DNA from: JAVVEG01 sp032251455
Lineage (GTDB): Bacteria > Pseudomonadota > Gammaproteobacteria > Pseudomonadales > Pseudohongiellaceae
Reading direction: 5' to 3'
Length of the DNA stretch: 64,000 bases
NCBI GenBank assembly: GCA_032251455.1
Contig: JAVVEG010000016.1
Coordinates: 11,605-75,604, forward strand
Shown here: one piece after another, positions 42,810 to 51,741 of the stretch
Numbering within the stretch: position 1 is the stretch's first letter
Layout: the number at the start of each line of letters is the position of its first letter
Notes under the pieces: model-generated
Seen by the model: the letters and a program-made list of their open reading frames with translations, nothing else
Database searches by the model: none
Told to the model about the DNA's origin: nothing
Translations under genes and position numbers: made by a program

Positions 42810-45010
42810 AACAAGAACAGTGCAAGCTTGGGACGATGACTGTGTTGAAGTGGGGTCTGGGCCTTGGCCTGAGCCTGGGTTTGGTTGCCTGTGGTCAGCA
42901 GGAGTCTGCCCAGCCCCCAGCTGCGGATCAAGCGGCAGTCAGCGCACCGGCAGTGGCCGATTTCGGGGCTCATGTTGATGCAGCGCGCCTGGTGGCCGCC
43001 GATGCCGATGCGGGCAGCTGGATGTCAACCGGGCGTGATTACAACGAACAGCGTTTCAGCCCACTGAACCAGATCACTACGGAAAATGTCACCGGACTGG
43101 GCCTGGCCTGGTTTGCCGATATTGATACCAGTCGTGGCCAGGAAGCCACGCCCATTGTTGTCGATGGTGCGCTTTATGTGAGCACGGCCTGGAGCATGGT
43201 CAAGGCCTTCAATGCGCTCACGGGCGAGCTGCTCTGGGAATATGATCCCGAGGTGCCGCGGGCAAAAGGTGTGGATGCCTGCTGTGATGTGGTCAACCGC
43301 GGCGTTGCCGTTTGGGATGGCAAGGTGTTTGTCGGCACCATCGATGGTCGGCTGATTGCACTTGACTCCAAAACCGGTGCCGAACTTTGGGACGTGTTGA
43401 CGGTCAACCCGGATTTGCCCTATACGATTACCGGTGCTCCGCGTGTCATCAAGGGCAATGTGCTGATCGGCAACGGGGGCGCCGAGTATGGTGTCCGCGG
43501 CTATGTCACTGCCTATGATGCCAATACGGGGGAACAGGCATGGCGCTTCTATACCATTCCCGGCAACCCGGCTGACGGCTTCGAGCAACCCGAACTGGAA
43601 TGGGCCGCCGAGACCTGGAACGGAGAATGGTGGTTGCAAGGTGGTGGAGGCACGGTGTGGGATGCCATGGCCTATGACCCCGAGCTGAATCTGCTGTATC
43701 TGGGCGTGGGTAATGGCTCGCCCTGGAATCAGTCTCTGCGCAGCCCGGGCGGCGGCGACAATCTTTTCCTGACTGCCATTGTGGCGATCAATCCGGATGA
43801 TGGCAGCTATGTCTGGCATTATCAGACCACGCCGGGTGAGACCTGGGACTATACCGCAACCCAGCAGATCATCGTTGCTGAGATCGCCATCGGTGGGCAG
43901 CAGCGCAAGGTGGTCATGCAGGCTCCCAAGAACGGTTTCTTCTATGTACTGGATGCGGCTACCGGCCGCCTGATATCCGCAGAAAACTTTGTTCCGGTGA
44001 ACTGGGCCAGCCATATCGACCTGGAAACCGGGCGGCCGGTGGAGATGCCGGGGGCCCGCTATGATGAGATCGGCGTGCCCGCCATCATCCAGCCCGGTCC
44101 ACAGGGAGGTCACAACTGGCATCCAATGTCATACAGCCAACGCACCGGGCTGGTGTATATTCCGGCGCGCGAACAGTACATGGGTTATGTGCCGGAGACC
44201 GACTTCATCCGTTCCGAGCGCGGCTGGAATACGGGTACTGATTTTGCGGCAGGTGGTGCGTTGGTGCGCTCAGCCGGTGCGAATGTCCCGGATCGCAAAT
44301 CCTATCTGATGGCCTGGGATCCGGTGCGTCAACAGGAAGTCTGGCGGGTTGACCGACAGGTGGCTGCCTCTTCGGCAGGTGTGTTGAGCACGGCGGGCGG
44401 CCTGGTTTTTCAGGGCAATGCAGTCGGTGAACTGGTGGCGTATCGCGATGATACCGGTGAGCGTCTGTGGGCAGCGCTCACTCAGGCAGTGACGGTGGCG
44501 GCACCGATGACCTACAGCATCGATGGCCAGCAATACCTGGCCGTACTCACCGGCTCCAGTTCCTTGCCTGAAACAGGTCCCGGCGCCATCGGTCGGACCA
44601 CAACGGCCTCGACCAACAATTCCCGCCTGCTGGTTTTCCGCCAGGGCGGCACGGCAAGACTGCCAACTGCGATCATTCAGGAACAAACTGATGCCGGGCA
44701 GCGGGTGTTGAATCCTCCGCAGACAAACGCCTCTCATGAAACCATTGCTCAGGGCGAGCAGGTATATGGTCGGCTGTGCAGTGTTTGTCATGGTCCTGCT
44801 GCCGTCAATAACGGTGCTGCCGGCAGTTTCCCCGACTTGCGCTACAGCCCCAGACTGGCCACGCCAGAGCAGTGGGCAGCGGTAGTGATCTCCGGAGAAC
44901 TTGAATCCGGCGGCATGGTGTCTTTCGCCAATGTGCTGGGTGAAGGAGATGCCGAAGCCATCAGGGCCTATGTCATTACCCAGGCTATTGCTGCCCAGGA
45001 AGCGCAATAA
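42806..45010 (+). CDS. PQQ-dependent alcohol dehydrogenase with C-terminal cytochrome c (lipoprotein)
   Basis: A 734-residue type II quinohaemoprotein alcohol dehydrogenase. A lipobox LGLVACGQQ places a lipid on C29, so the protein is membrane-tethered in the periplasm. The eight-bladed propeller shows WSTGRDYNEQRFSPL-like family sequence (here SWMSTGRDYNEQRFSPLNQI), the adjacent cysteine pair Cys159-Cys160 (DACCDVVNRG) that stacks on PQQ, and TPGETWDYTATQQ. The C-terminal cytochrome domain has CSVCH (C658, C661, H662) and a methionine candidate in GGMVSF. Electrons from alcohol oxidation would pass from PQQ to haem c and on to the respiratory chain. It follows the PVA-dehydrogenase-like gene. 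Confidence 0.92.
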   Translation: MKQEQCKLGTMTVLKWGLGLGLSLGLVACGQQESAQPPAADQAAVSAPAVADFGAHVDAARLVAADADAGSWMSTGRDYNEQRFSPLNQITTENVTGLGLAWFADIDTSRGQEATPIVVDGALYVSTAWSMVKAFNALTGELLWEYDPEVPRAKGVDACCDVVNRGVAVWDGKVFVGTIDGRLIALDSKTGAELWDVLTVNPDLPYTITGAPRVIKGNVLIGNGGAEYGVRGYVTAYDANTGEQAWRFYTIPGNPADGFEQPELEWAAETWNGEWWLQGGGGTVWDAMAYDPELNLLYLGVGNGSPWNQSLRSPGGGDNLFLTAIVAINPDDGSYVWHYQTTPGETWDYTATQQIIVAEIAIGGQQRKVVMQAPKNGFFYVLDAATGRLISAENFVPVNWASHIDLETGRPVEMPGARYDEIGVPAIIQPGPQGGHNWHPMSYSQRTGLVYIPAREQYMGYVPETDFIRSERGWNTGTDFAAGGALVRSAGANVPDRKSYLMAWDPVRQQEVWRVDRQVAASSAGVLSTAGGLVFQGNAVGELVAYRDDTGERLWAALTQAVTVAAPMTYSIDGQQYLAVLTGSSSLPETGPGAIGRTTTASTNNSRLLVFRQGGTARLPTAIIQEQTDAGQRVLNPPQTNASHETIAQGEQVYGRLCSVCHGPAAVNNGAAGSFPDLRYSPRLATPEQWAAVVISGELESGGMVSFANVLGEGDAEAIRAYVITQAIAAQEAQ

Positions 45011-45106
45011 TCTGTTGAAGACATGATGTCCGAAAACGGCCAGAATTGAGCAGCAGTTGTGTTATGGTGGCTTCCACGATTTCCGGCAAAAACGGAGTGG
45101 AAGCCC

Positions 45107-46621
45107 TTGCTGCTCGATCCTCAAATCTATGAACAGGTCAGACAGCGCCGCGACCCGCATTTCGATGGGAAAATCTTTATTGCAGTGCTGACCACCGGGA
45201 TTTACTGTCGTCCGATATGTCCGGTACGCGTCCCCCTGCAGAAAAACATCCAGATCTACAACAGCGCCGCGGCCGCCGCCGAGGCCGGGTTTCGGCCCTG
45301 CCTGCGTTGTCGTCCGGAATCGGCCCCTGGCACAACTGCCAACCCGGGTGCAGATGCCATCGTCAACAAGGCACTGGCCCTGATTGGCAAAGGTGCCCCT
45401 GGAGATACCAATATGGCAGAGCTGGCCAGGTTCTGCCAGATCAGCAGTCGGCAGCTGCACCGGCTCTTCCAGCGACATGTGGGTGCCTCGCCGACATCCA
45501 TTGCTCATACCCGCCGCCTGCACTTCGCCAAGAAACTGATCGACGAGACTTCTCTGGACATGAGCGATATTTGTTACGCTGCCGGTTTTAATTCGGTGCG
45601 GCGTTTCAACAGTGTCATCAAGAACACCTGGCAGAGAAGCCCCATGCAACTGCGCAAGGCAGCCCGGCAGTCAGGCAGCAAGGACTCCAGTGCTGATGAC
45701 TGCCTTGGTTTGAGTCTGAGCTATCGGCCGCCATTCGACTGGAGGGCCATGCTTGAGTTCCTGGCGTATCGTGCAATTCCCGGTGTGGAATCCGTGAATC
45801 CGGCAAGCGGTGAGTACGCCCGCACTGTTGCAATGGCGGATGTCACTGGCGTGATTCGGGTCTGTTTCCACCCTCACGAGCATCATCTGAGGCTTGAGTT
45901 CAACACGGAACTGGCGCCTCATCTGTTCAGTATCGTGCAAGGGGTCAGACAGATGTTTGATCTGGATGCCTGTAGTGATGAGATAGAGCAGCATTTGTCC
46001 CACGATGAACAGTTGAAGCTCATTACCAGCCGTTATCCGGGGATCAGGGTGCCAGGGGCCTGGGAGGGGTTCGAGGTCGCAGTAAGAGCCATTCTGGGAC
46101 AACAGGTTTCCGTCAGGGCTGCCACCACCCTTGTGTCCAGACTGGTGCAACGATTGGGCAAGCCCTTGAGCCAGACCTTGCATGAGCCTGCTGCGTCATC
46201 ATTGGCTCTGCTTTTTCCCACACCCGCAGTACTTGCGTCGGCAAACATGAATGGCCTGGGGATCACCGGCACCCGCGTTGCTGCCATACAATCATTGGCC
46301 AGACATCTGCATGACGGAGACATCAGGCTGGACGGCAGCATGCCCGACCCGGAAGTCAAACAGCGGCTGTGCCGTATTACGGGTATTGGTGCCTGGACGG
46401 CTGATTATATTGCCCTGCGGGCATTGCATGATCCCGATGCCCTGCCGGCCGCCGATCTGATTCTGCTCCGTAGCGCAGGGGGTGGGGAGCCGCTGAGCCC
46501 GGCACAACTGCAGGCAAGAGCCAGTACATGGCGTCCCTGGCGGGCGTATGCTGTGCTCAGTCTTTGGCATGATTACAGTAAAATGCTCAGTCATGAGCGT
46601 GACAAACAGGAGCCGGTCTGA
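45107..46621 (+). CDS. Ada-type AraC regulator fused to AlkA DNA glycosylase
   Basis: A fusion of about 504 residues. The N-terminal Ada-type zinc domain has all four cysteines, C34 and C38 in IYCRPICPVR and C65 and C68 in CLRCRP; in Ada, the first accepts methyl groups from phosphotriesters and switches the protein to an activator. An AraC-type helix-turn-helix follows (about 90-180). Then come an AlkA N-terminal domain and the HhH-GPD glycosylase domain with ITGIGAWTADYIALRAL and the likely catalytic D450 in LPAADL. It removes alkylated bases and probably controls this operon. No ATG fits; a TTG at 45107 gives the usual start LLDPQIYEQ, while a GTG at 45059 is possible. The stop overlaps the ogt start. 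Confidence 0.88.
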   Translation: MLLDPQIYEQVRQRRDPHFDGKIFIAVLTTGIYCRPICPVRVPLQKNIQIYNSAAAAAEAGFRPCLRCRPESAPGTTANPGADAIVNKALALIGKGAPGDTNMAELARFCQISSRQLHRLFQRHVGASPTSIAHTRRLHFAKKLIDETSLDMSDICYAAGFNSVRRFNSVIKNTWQRSPMQLRKAARQSGSKDSSADDCLGLSLSYRPPFDWRAMLEFLAYRAIPGVESVNPASGEYARTVAMADVTGVIRVCFHPHEHHLRLEFNTELAPHLFSIVQGVRQMFDLDACSDEIEQHLSHDEQLKLITSRYPGIRVPGAWEGFEVAVRAILGQQVSVRAATTLVSRLVQRLGKPLSQTLHEPAASSLALLFPTPAVLASANMNGLGITGTRVAAIQSLARHLHDGDIRLDGSMPDPEVKQRLCRITGIGAWTADYIALRALHDPDALPAADLILLRSAGGGEPLSPAQLQARASTWRPWRAYAVLSLWHDYSKMLSHERDKQEPV

Positions 46622-47118
46622 TGAAAACCGTGTATTACACCTATATGGAATCCCCGATAGGCAATCTTTTGCTGGCCGGTGATGGCCAGGCACTCAATGT
46701 CCTGGGTTTCCCCACTGGCAAGGCAGTGCGCAAGCATCAACCGGACTGGCTGCGTCGCAATGAGATGTTCAGACGGGAAAAGGATCAACTGAGCGCCTAT
46801 TTTGCCGGTGAGCTACAGCAGTTTGATTTGCCGCTGGCACCCCAGGGCACGGCTTTCCAACAGCTGGTCTGGCAGCAGCTGCAGCGCATTCCCTATGGAG
46901 AGACCCGCAGCTATGGAGAGATTGCCAACAGCATTGGTCAACCCAGGGCCAGTCGGGCAGTGGGCGCAGCCAATGGCCTCAACCCGATTCCCATCATCAT
47001 TCCCTGCCACCGGGTTATTGGCAGTACCGGCAAGCTGGTTGGTTTTGGCGGCGGTCTGGAGACCAAGGAGCATTTGTTGTCACTGGAACAAGCCGCACTG
47101 CCTTTTCAATTGGCCTGA
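46621..47118 (+). CDS. ogt: Methylated-DNA-protein cysteine methyltransferase
   Basis: A 165-residue O6-alkylguanine-DNA alkyltransferase. The acceptor is C129 in IIIPCHRVIG. Family landmarks are GTAFQQLVWQQLQRIPYGET, the SYGEIANSIGQPRASRAVG helix-turn-helix region with the arginine finger, and GKLVGFGGGLETKEHLLSLE. It repairs O6-methylguanine in a suicidal transfer. Its ATG overlaps the TGA of the Ada-AlkA fusion, so both repair proteins are made together. The missing methyltransferase half of Ada is thus supplied by a separate protein. Confidence 0.94.
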   Translation: MKTVYYTYMESPIGNLLLAGDGQALNVLGFPTGKAVRKHQPDWLRRNEMFRREKDQLSAYFAGELQQFDLPLAPQGTAFQQLVWQQLQRIPYGETRSYGEIANSIGQPRASRAVGAANGLNPIPIIIPCHRVIGSTGKLVGFGGGLETKEHLLSLEQAALPFQLA

Positions 47119-47205
47119 ATTGCCTAATGCTGACCGTCGCCTAAGCCTCGGGACTGCGATAGACTTGCACAGTCCTGATATACCCTTGAATGATGAGAGT
47201 AAAAC

Positions 47206-48126
47206 ATGAACAGACAGTTGAAGAAAATATTGCTGGTGGCCATGCTGCTTGGTATAGCCGGCACCCTGCAGGCCGCAGAATTGCGCCTGGTTCGTTTCGG
47301 TGCCATTGGCGCCGAAAAGCCGGGCATTCTCGATACAGCCGGGCGTTTGCATGATGTGTCGAGCGTAGTGCCCGACTGGACACCCGAGCAACTGACCGAG
47401 GACAATCTTGATCGAATCGCCGCACTGGATCTGAATGATTTCCCGGTAGTTGCGGGCAATCCCCGGCTTGGAGTGCCGCTGAGCGGCATCGGCAAGATCA
47501 TTGCGGTCGGCTTCAATTATGTCAATCATGCTGCGGAAATGGCTACCGAGTTACCTACCGAGCCATTGATTTTCATGAAGGCCATCACTGCCCTTTCCGG
47601 CCCCTTTGATCCGGTCATCAAACCCCGTGGGGGTGATCGTCTGGATTATGAATCCGAGCTGGTTGTTGTGATCGGCCGCCATGCCCGCTATGTTGCCGAA
47701 GCAGAGGCCTTCGACTACATAGCGGGTTATACAGTGGGGCATGATGTGTCGGAGCGGGCGTTCCAAAGAGACCGGGGCGGCCAGTTCGTCAAGGGCAAGA
47801 GTGCCGATACCTTTGCCCCGGTAGGGCCTTACCTGGTCAGCCGGGATGCTGTCAAAAATGTGCAGAACCTGGCCATCTGGTCCGAGGTCAACGGGCAGAT
47901 GAGACAGCAGGGCAATACTGCCGACATGGTCTTTGGGGTGGCGCATCTGGTCAGTTACATCAGTCAGTTCATGAGCCTGAGCCCGGGCGATCTGATTTTT
48001 ACCGGAACGCCGGCGGGTGTTGGTGACGGGATGGTGCCACCGCAATACCTGCGTCCCGGAGATGTGGTGCGGCTTGGCATCGAAGGGCTTGGAGAGCAGC
48101 GGCAGACCATTGCGCCTTCGCCCTGA
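47206..48126 (+). CDS. Exported fumarylacetoacetate-hydrolase-fold protein
   Basis: A 306-residue member of the FAH family (2-keto-diacid hydrolases and isomerases) with a Sec signal peptide (ILLVAMLLGIAGTLQAAE). The FAH core is intact: KIIAVGFNYVNHAAEM near residue 102, IFMKAITALSGPFDPVI, LDYESELVVVIGRHA with the metal-binding glutamates, VGHDVSERAFQRDRGGQFVKGKS and LIFTGTPAGVGDGM. Family members are usually cytoplasmic enzymes of aromatic breakdown; an exported copy is uncommon. It lies 87 bases after ogt, without an obvious relation. The substrate is unknown. Confidence 0.85.
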   Translation: MNRQLKKILLVAMLLGIAGTLQAAELRLVRFGAIGAEKPGILDTAGRLHDVSSVVPDWTPEQLTEDNLDRIAALDLNDFPVVAGNPRLGVPLSGIGKIIAVGFNYVNHAAEMATELPTEPLIFMKAITALSGPFDPVIKPRGGDRLDYESELVVVIGRHARYVAEAEAFDYIAGYTVGHDVSERAFQRDRGGQFVKGKSADTFAPVGPYLVSRDAVKNVQNLAIWSEVNGQMRQQGNTADMVFGVAHLVSYISQFMSLSPGDLIFTGTPAGVGDGMVPPQYLRPGDVVRLGIEGLGEQRQTIAPSP

Positions 48127-48144
48127 CAGCGGGCAGGGGCGAGG

Positions 48145-48165
48145 ACAGGGACGAGATGTCCCTGT
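48145..48165 (+). terminator. Perfect 8-bp hairpin after the FAH-fold gene
   Basis: ACAGGGAC (48145-48152) and GTCCCTGT (48158-48165) pair perfectly around GAGAT. It starts 19 bases after the stop codon. No run of T follows, so if it ends transcription it is not a classical intrinsic terminator; it could instead protect the 3' end of the mRNA. Confidence 0.4.
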
Positions 48166-48235
48166 ACGGATAATACTGGTATCCCGCGATCAGCAGAGTT
48201 ATAAAGAGCGTGAATTCACTCCCAAGGAGGCTGTC

Positions 48236-49240
48236 ATGAAGCCTGGTTTCTTGCATATTGGCCCAATCCTCTTGTTGCTGCCTCTTGCCGGCATGGCGGC
48301 AGAGCCAGCCTGGACACCGCCGCTGAATGAATTCGGCCAGCCGGATCTGCAGGGACTCTGGTCAATTGCCACCCAAACCGATCTGGAACGGGCGGAACGA
48401 TTCGGCGGCAAGCTGGTCATTACCGCTGATGAGGCGGCGATAATCGAAAGTCGGGTCGCGGCCCGCAATGCGGCCAGCAATCAACCCAGTGACCCGAATC
48501 GGGAAGCGCCCGAGGCTGGCAACAATGTGGGCGGCTACAACACCTTCTGGATGGATCCGGGAGACAGGCTTGCTGTAGTCAATGGCGAGATACGGACCTC
48601 CATCATCGTCGATCCGGCCAATGGCCAGTTACCCTACAGCGAACAGGGCAGGGAAAATCTGCGCCAAGCCATGATCCGGCGACAATCCTATGACGGGCCG
48701 GAAGTGCGCCCCCTGGGCGAGCGCTGTGTTGTCGGTTTTGGCTCAACCGCAGGCCCGCCCAAATTGCCGGTGCTGTACAACAACAACTCGCAGATCATCC
48801 AGAGCAAAGACTATGTCGTGCTGTTGGCAGAGATGAACCATGATGCCAGGATCATCCGGCTCAACGACAGCCATCAGAACCCGCCGTTCAACCCCTGGCT
48901 GGGTGATTCCATCGGCCATTACGAAGGCAATACCCTGGTAGTGGAAACCACCAATTTTCATCCGCAGCAAAGCATGCGTTCCTCGCTTGACCATCGCTTC
49001 TACGGGGCGGCGGACATGCAGGTGACCGAGCGTTTTACCCGTGTCAGTGACGATGTCATTCTCTATCAGTTCACCGTGAATGACCCGGAAAACTATACCC
49101 AGCCCTGGAGTGGGGAGTTGCCCATGAACCGGTCCGGAGAAAGACTTTTTGAATACGCCTGCCATGAAGGCAATTATGCCCTGCCGGGAATTCTGGCCGG
49201 TGCCAGGGTGGCCGAAAAGGACGAATCAGAGGCACGCTGA
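48236..49240 (+). CDS. Secreted protein of unknown function
   Basis: A 334-residue exported protein with a signal peptide (IGPILLLLPLAGMAAEP). I recognise the sequence style of a widespread group without an assigned role: FGQPDLQGLWSIATQTDLER at the mature start, PLGERCVVGFGSTAGPPKLP in the middle, then GDSIGHYEGNTLVVETTNF and ERFTRVSDDVILYQFTVNDP near the end. The mature part looks mainly beta-stranded. A very good AAGGAGG site lies five bases before the ATG. In other bacteria such proteins are encoded near dehydrogenases and exported hydrolases, as here, but no activity is known to me. Confidence 0.75.
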   Translation: MKPGFLHIGPILLLLPLAGMAAEPAWTPPLNEFGQPDLQGLWSIATQTDLERAERFGGKLVITADEAAIIESRVAARNAASNQPSDPNREAPEAGNNVGGYNTFWMDPGDRLAVVNGEIRTSIIVDPANGQLPYSEQGRENLRQAMIRRQSYDGPEVRPLGERCVVGFGSTAGPPKLPVLYNNNSQIIQSKDYVVLLAEMNHDARIIRLNDSHQNPPFNPWLGDSIGHYEGNTLVVETTNFHPQQSMRSSLDHRFYGAADMQVTERFTRVSDDVILYQFTVNDPENYTQPWSGELPMNRSGERLFEYACHEGNYALPGILAGARVAEKDESEAR

Positions 49241-49267
49241 CGGCAGTATTTTCCTGTAAGAGGATTC

Positions 49268-50671
49268 ATGTTCCCCGAAAAAATACGCACGGGCTTCAGC
49301 CTGTTGCGCCAGGCTTTGCTTGGCAATTCAAGCATCAACTATACCGAAGGCTCCATTGCCAGGGCCACGTTTCTGCTGGCTGTGCCGATGATTCTGGAAA
49401 TGGCCATGGAATCGGTTTTTGCCATTGTCGATATATTCTTCGTGGCGGGACTGGGCACAGAGGCTGTCGCCACAGTAGGGCTGACCGAAGCAGTGATTAC
49501 TCTGTTGTATGCCCTGGCCATTGGGCTCAGCATGGGCACGACGGCACTGGTTGCCCGCCGGATTGGCGAGAACCGGCCAGAGGCTGCCGCAGTGGTGGCA
49601 GGGCAGGCGATCTGGGTGGGGCTCGCTGTCGCCCTGGTCGTGGGAGTTATTGGACTTTTTCATGCTGCCGATATTCTGCGCCTGATGGGGGCAGACACTG
49701 CCGTCATTGCTGCCGGGACAAACTACACGACCATCATGCTGGGCGGCAGTTTTACCATTGTCTTTCTGTTTCTCAACAATGCCATCTTTCGTGGCGCCGG
49801 TGATGCCAGCATTGCCATGCGCTCGCTGGTTCTGGCCAACAGCATCAATATCGTGCTCGATCCCTGCCTGATTTATGGCTGGGGCGTCTTCCCTGAAATG
49901 GGCGTGACCGGGGCAGCGGTGGCAACCAATATTGGCCGAGGTGTCGGGGTGCTGTACCAACTGTATTATCTGTGCGCCAGCAACCGCCGGATTCAACTGC
50001 ATTGGCATGACCTGCGCGCCCGGGTGCAGGTGATTGTCAGCCTGTGCAGAATTTCAGCCGGAGGAATTGCCCAGTTTCTGATTGCCACCGCCAGCTGGGT
50101 CTTTCTGATGCGTCTGGTGTCCCAGTTTGGCAGCGATGCCATTGCCGGGTATACCATTGCGGTCAGAATCATCATGTTTGTCATTCTGCCAGCCTGGGGC
50201 CTGAGCAATGCCGTGGCCACCCTGGTCGGCCAGAATCTGGGTGCCGGCAAGCTTGAGCGTGCCGAGAGCACGGTCTGGCAGATAGGCAAGTATAATCTGG
50301 CCTATATGGCCCTGGCAGCTGTGCTGATTCTGATTGCGCCGCAGTGGGTGATGGAGTTTTTTACCAGCGAACTGTCAGTCATCAGCAATGGCATACAAGG
50401 TTTGCAGATCATGGCTTACGGCTTTGTGGCCATGGCCATTGGCATGGTGGTGGTGCAGGCCTTCAATGGGGCTGGCGACACCATGACTCCAACCTGGATC
50501 AATGGTTTCTGTTTCTGGCTGGTACAGATTCCGCTGGCCTATGCCCTGACCATGCTGGCCGGGTGGGGGCCAGAGGGCGTTTTCTGGTCCATCTTTACAG
50601 CAGAGACACTGATGAGTATTGTAGGCGTCGCGCTATTCATGCGCGGTCGCTGGAAATATCAGGCCGTCTGA
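49268..50671 (+). CDS. MATE-family efflux transporter
   Basis: A 467-residue inner-membrane antiporter with 12 helices in two homologous halves, starting with ATFLLAVPMILEMAMESVFA and DIFFVAGLGTEAVATVGLTE, typical of the NorM/DinF superfamily. The middle NNAIFRGAGDASIAMRS and the second-half counterpart VVQAFNGAGDTMTPTWING are also characteristic. It exports cationic compounds using sodium or proton gradients. A ribosome site AAGAGG precedes the ATG. It is unlike the DinF-type MATE at 59.4 kb and is not a recent duplicate of it. Confidence 0.92.
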   Translation: MFPEKIRTGFSLLRQALLGNSSINYTEGSIARATFLLAVPMILEMAMESVFAIVDIFFVAGLGTEAVATVGLTEAVITLLYALAIGLSMGTTALVARRIGENRPEAAAVVAGQAIWVGLAVALVVGVIGLFHAADILRLMGADTAVIAAGTNYTTIMLGGSFTIVFLFLNNAIFRGAGDASIAMRSLVLANSINIVLDPCLIYGWGVFPEMGVTGAAVATNIGRGVGVLYQLYYLCASNRRIQLHWHDLRARVQVIVSLCRISAGGIAQFLIATASWVFLMRLVSQFGSDAIAGYTIAVRIIMFVILPAWGLSNAVATLVGQNLGAGKLERAESTVWQIGKYNLAYMALAAVLILIAPQWVMEFFTSELSVISNGIQGLQIMAYGFVAMAIGMVVVQAFNGAGDTMTPTWINGFCFWLVQIPLAYALTMLAGWGPEGVFWSIFTAETLMSIVGVALFMRGRWKYQAV

Positions 50672-50719
50672 ATTGAGCGTACCAACACGATTTTGAATCA
50701 AGCAAGGCAGTAAAAACAC

Positions 50720-51694
50720 ATGCAGAGCAGTCAGCAACACATCATCATGAACATCGTGCACTGGCTGCAGGCCGGCAAGCCGGTCTGGTTGTGTACCATT
50801 ACCAGGACCTGGGGCTCTTCGCCGCGTCCGGTTGGTGCCATGATGGCCTGTACCCTGGATGGGGAGCTGGCGGGTTCGATTTCCGGCGGCTGTATTGAAG
50901 AGGATTTTCTGCAGCAGCTGCGTGATGGCAGCCTGAAACAGGATTATGACGCCCAGGGTGGGAAACCGATGCTGGTCAAATACGGTATCAGTGCCGAAGA
51001 GGCCGCCCGTCTGCGCCTGCCTTGTGGCGGACAGCTGCATGTCTTGCTGGAATATATTCAACCGCTGGCCTCAAACCTTGAGGTGTTTGTCAGTTTGCAG
51101 AATGCGCTGGATAATCATCGCCGGGTCAGCCGAGTGCTGGAGCTGTCTTCCGGAGCCATCAGTTGGCGCGACAGTGCCGCGGATGAGGCAGTGCTGATCA
51201 GTGATGAGCAACTGATTCACGGTCTCAGCCCACAGTACCGCTTGTTGCTGCTGGGTGCAGGCGATGTGGCAAGGTACGTGGCCGAGATGGCCATTGCACT
51301 GGATTATGAGGTGACCCTGTGTGATCCACGCCCGGCTTATCTGGAGAACTGGCATGTCGATGGGGTGCAGTTAAGTGCAGAGTTGCCCGATGATCTGGTG
51401 CGCGAACGCTTCAGCAACCCCTACAGCGGCATCATCGCCCTGGCCCATGATCCTAGAGTGGACGACATGGCGCTGATGGAAGCTCTGCAAACGGATGCGT
51501 TTTATGTGGGGGCAATGGGTTCGGTCAAAACCTCGGCCAACCGGCGCTTGCGCCTGCCTGAACTGGGCTTGAGTACAGAGCAGATTGAGCGCCTGCATGC
51601 GCCGATAGGGTTTGCCATCGGCAGCAAAACTCCGGCGGAAATTGCTATTTCCGTCATGGCAGAGGTGACGGCGGTCAGGCACGGTTGTCGCTGA
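50720..51694 (+). CDS. XdhC/CoxI-family protein
   Basis: A 324-residue protein with the two-part XdhC layout. The N-terminal CoxI-like segment has TITRTWGSSPRPVGAMMAC and SISGGCIEEDF. The C-terminal Rossmann part has LLLLGAGDVARYVAEMA and DAFYVGAMGSVKTSANR. In known systems XdhC binds molybdenum cofactor, helps its sulfuration and inserts it into xanthine dehydrogenase-type enzymes. No such enzyme is encoded in the window, so its partner lies elsewhere. The first ATG is used; an internal one at 50747 is possible. Confidence 0.88.
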   Translation: MQSSQQHIIMNIVHWLQAGKPVWLCTITRTWGSSPRPVGAMMACTLDGELAGSISGGCIEEDFLQQLRDGSLKQDYDAQGGKPMLVKYGISAEEAARLRLPCGGQLHVLLEYIQPLASNLEVFVSLQNALDNHRRVSRVLELSSGAISWRDSAADEAVLISDEQLIHGLSPQYRLLLLGAGDVARYVAEMAIALDYEVTLCDPRPAYLENWHVDGVQLSAELPDDLVRERFSNPYSGIIALAHDPRVDDMALMEALQTDAFYVGAMGSVKTSANRRLRLPELGLSTEQIERLHAPIGFAIGSKTPAEIAISVMAEVTAVRHGCR

Positions 51695-51741
51695 GGATTT
51701 GCGTAGCTGTTGCCGCGCAGGACTACTCAGGACCTCTCTGC

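Noticed and set aside
43025..44122. A 365-codon minus-strand open frame
   Set aside because: Antisense shadow of the PQQ-dependent alcohol dehydrogenase.
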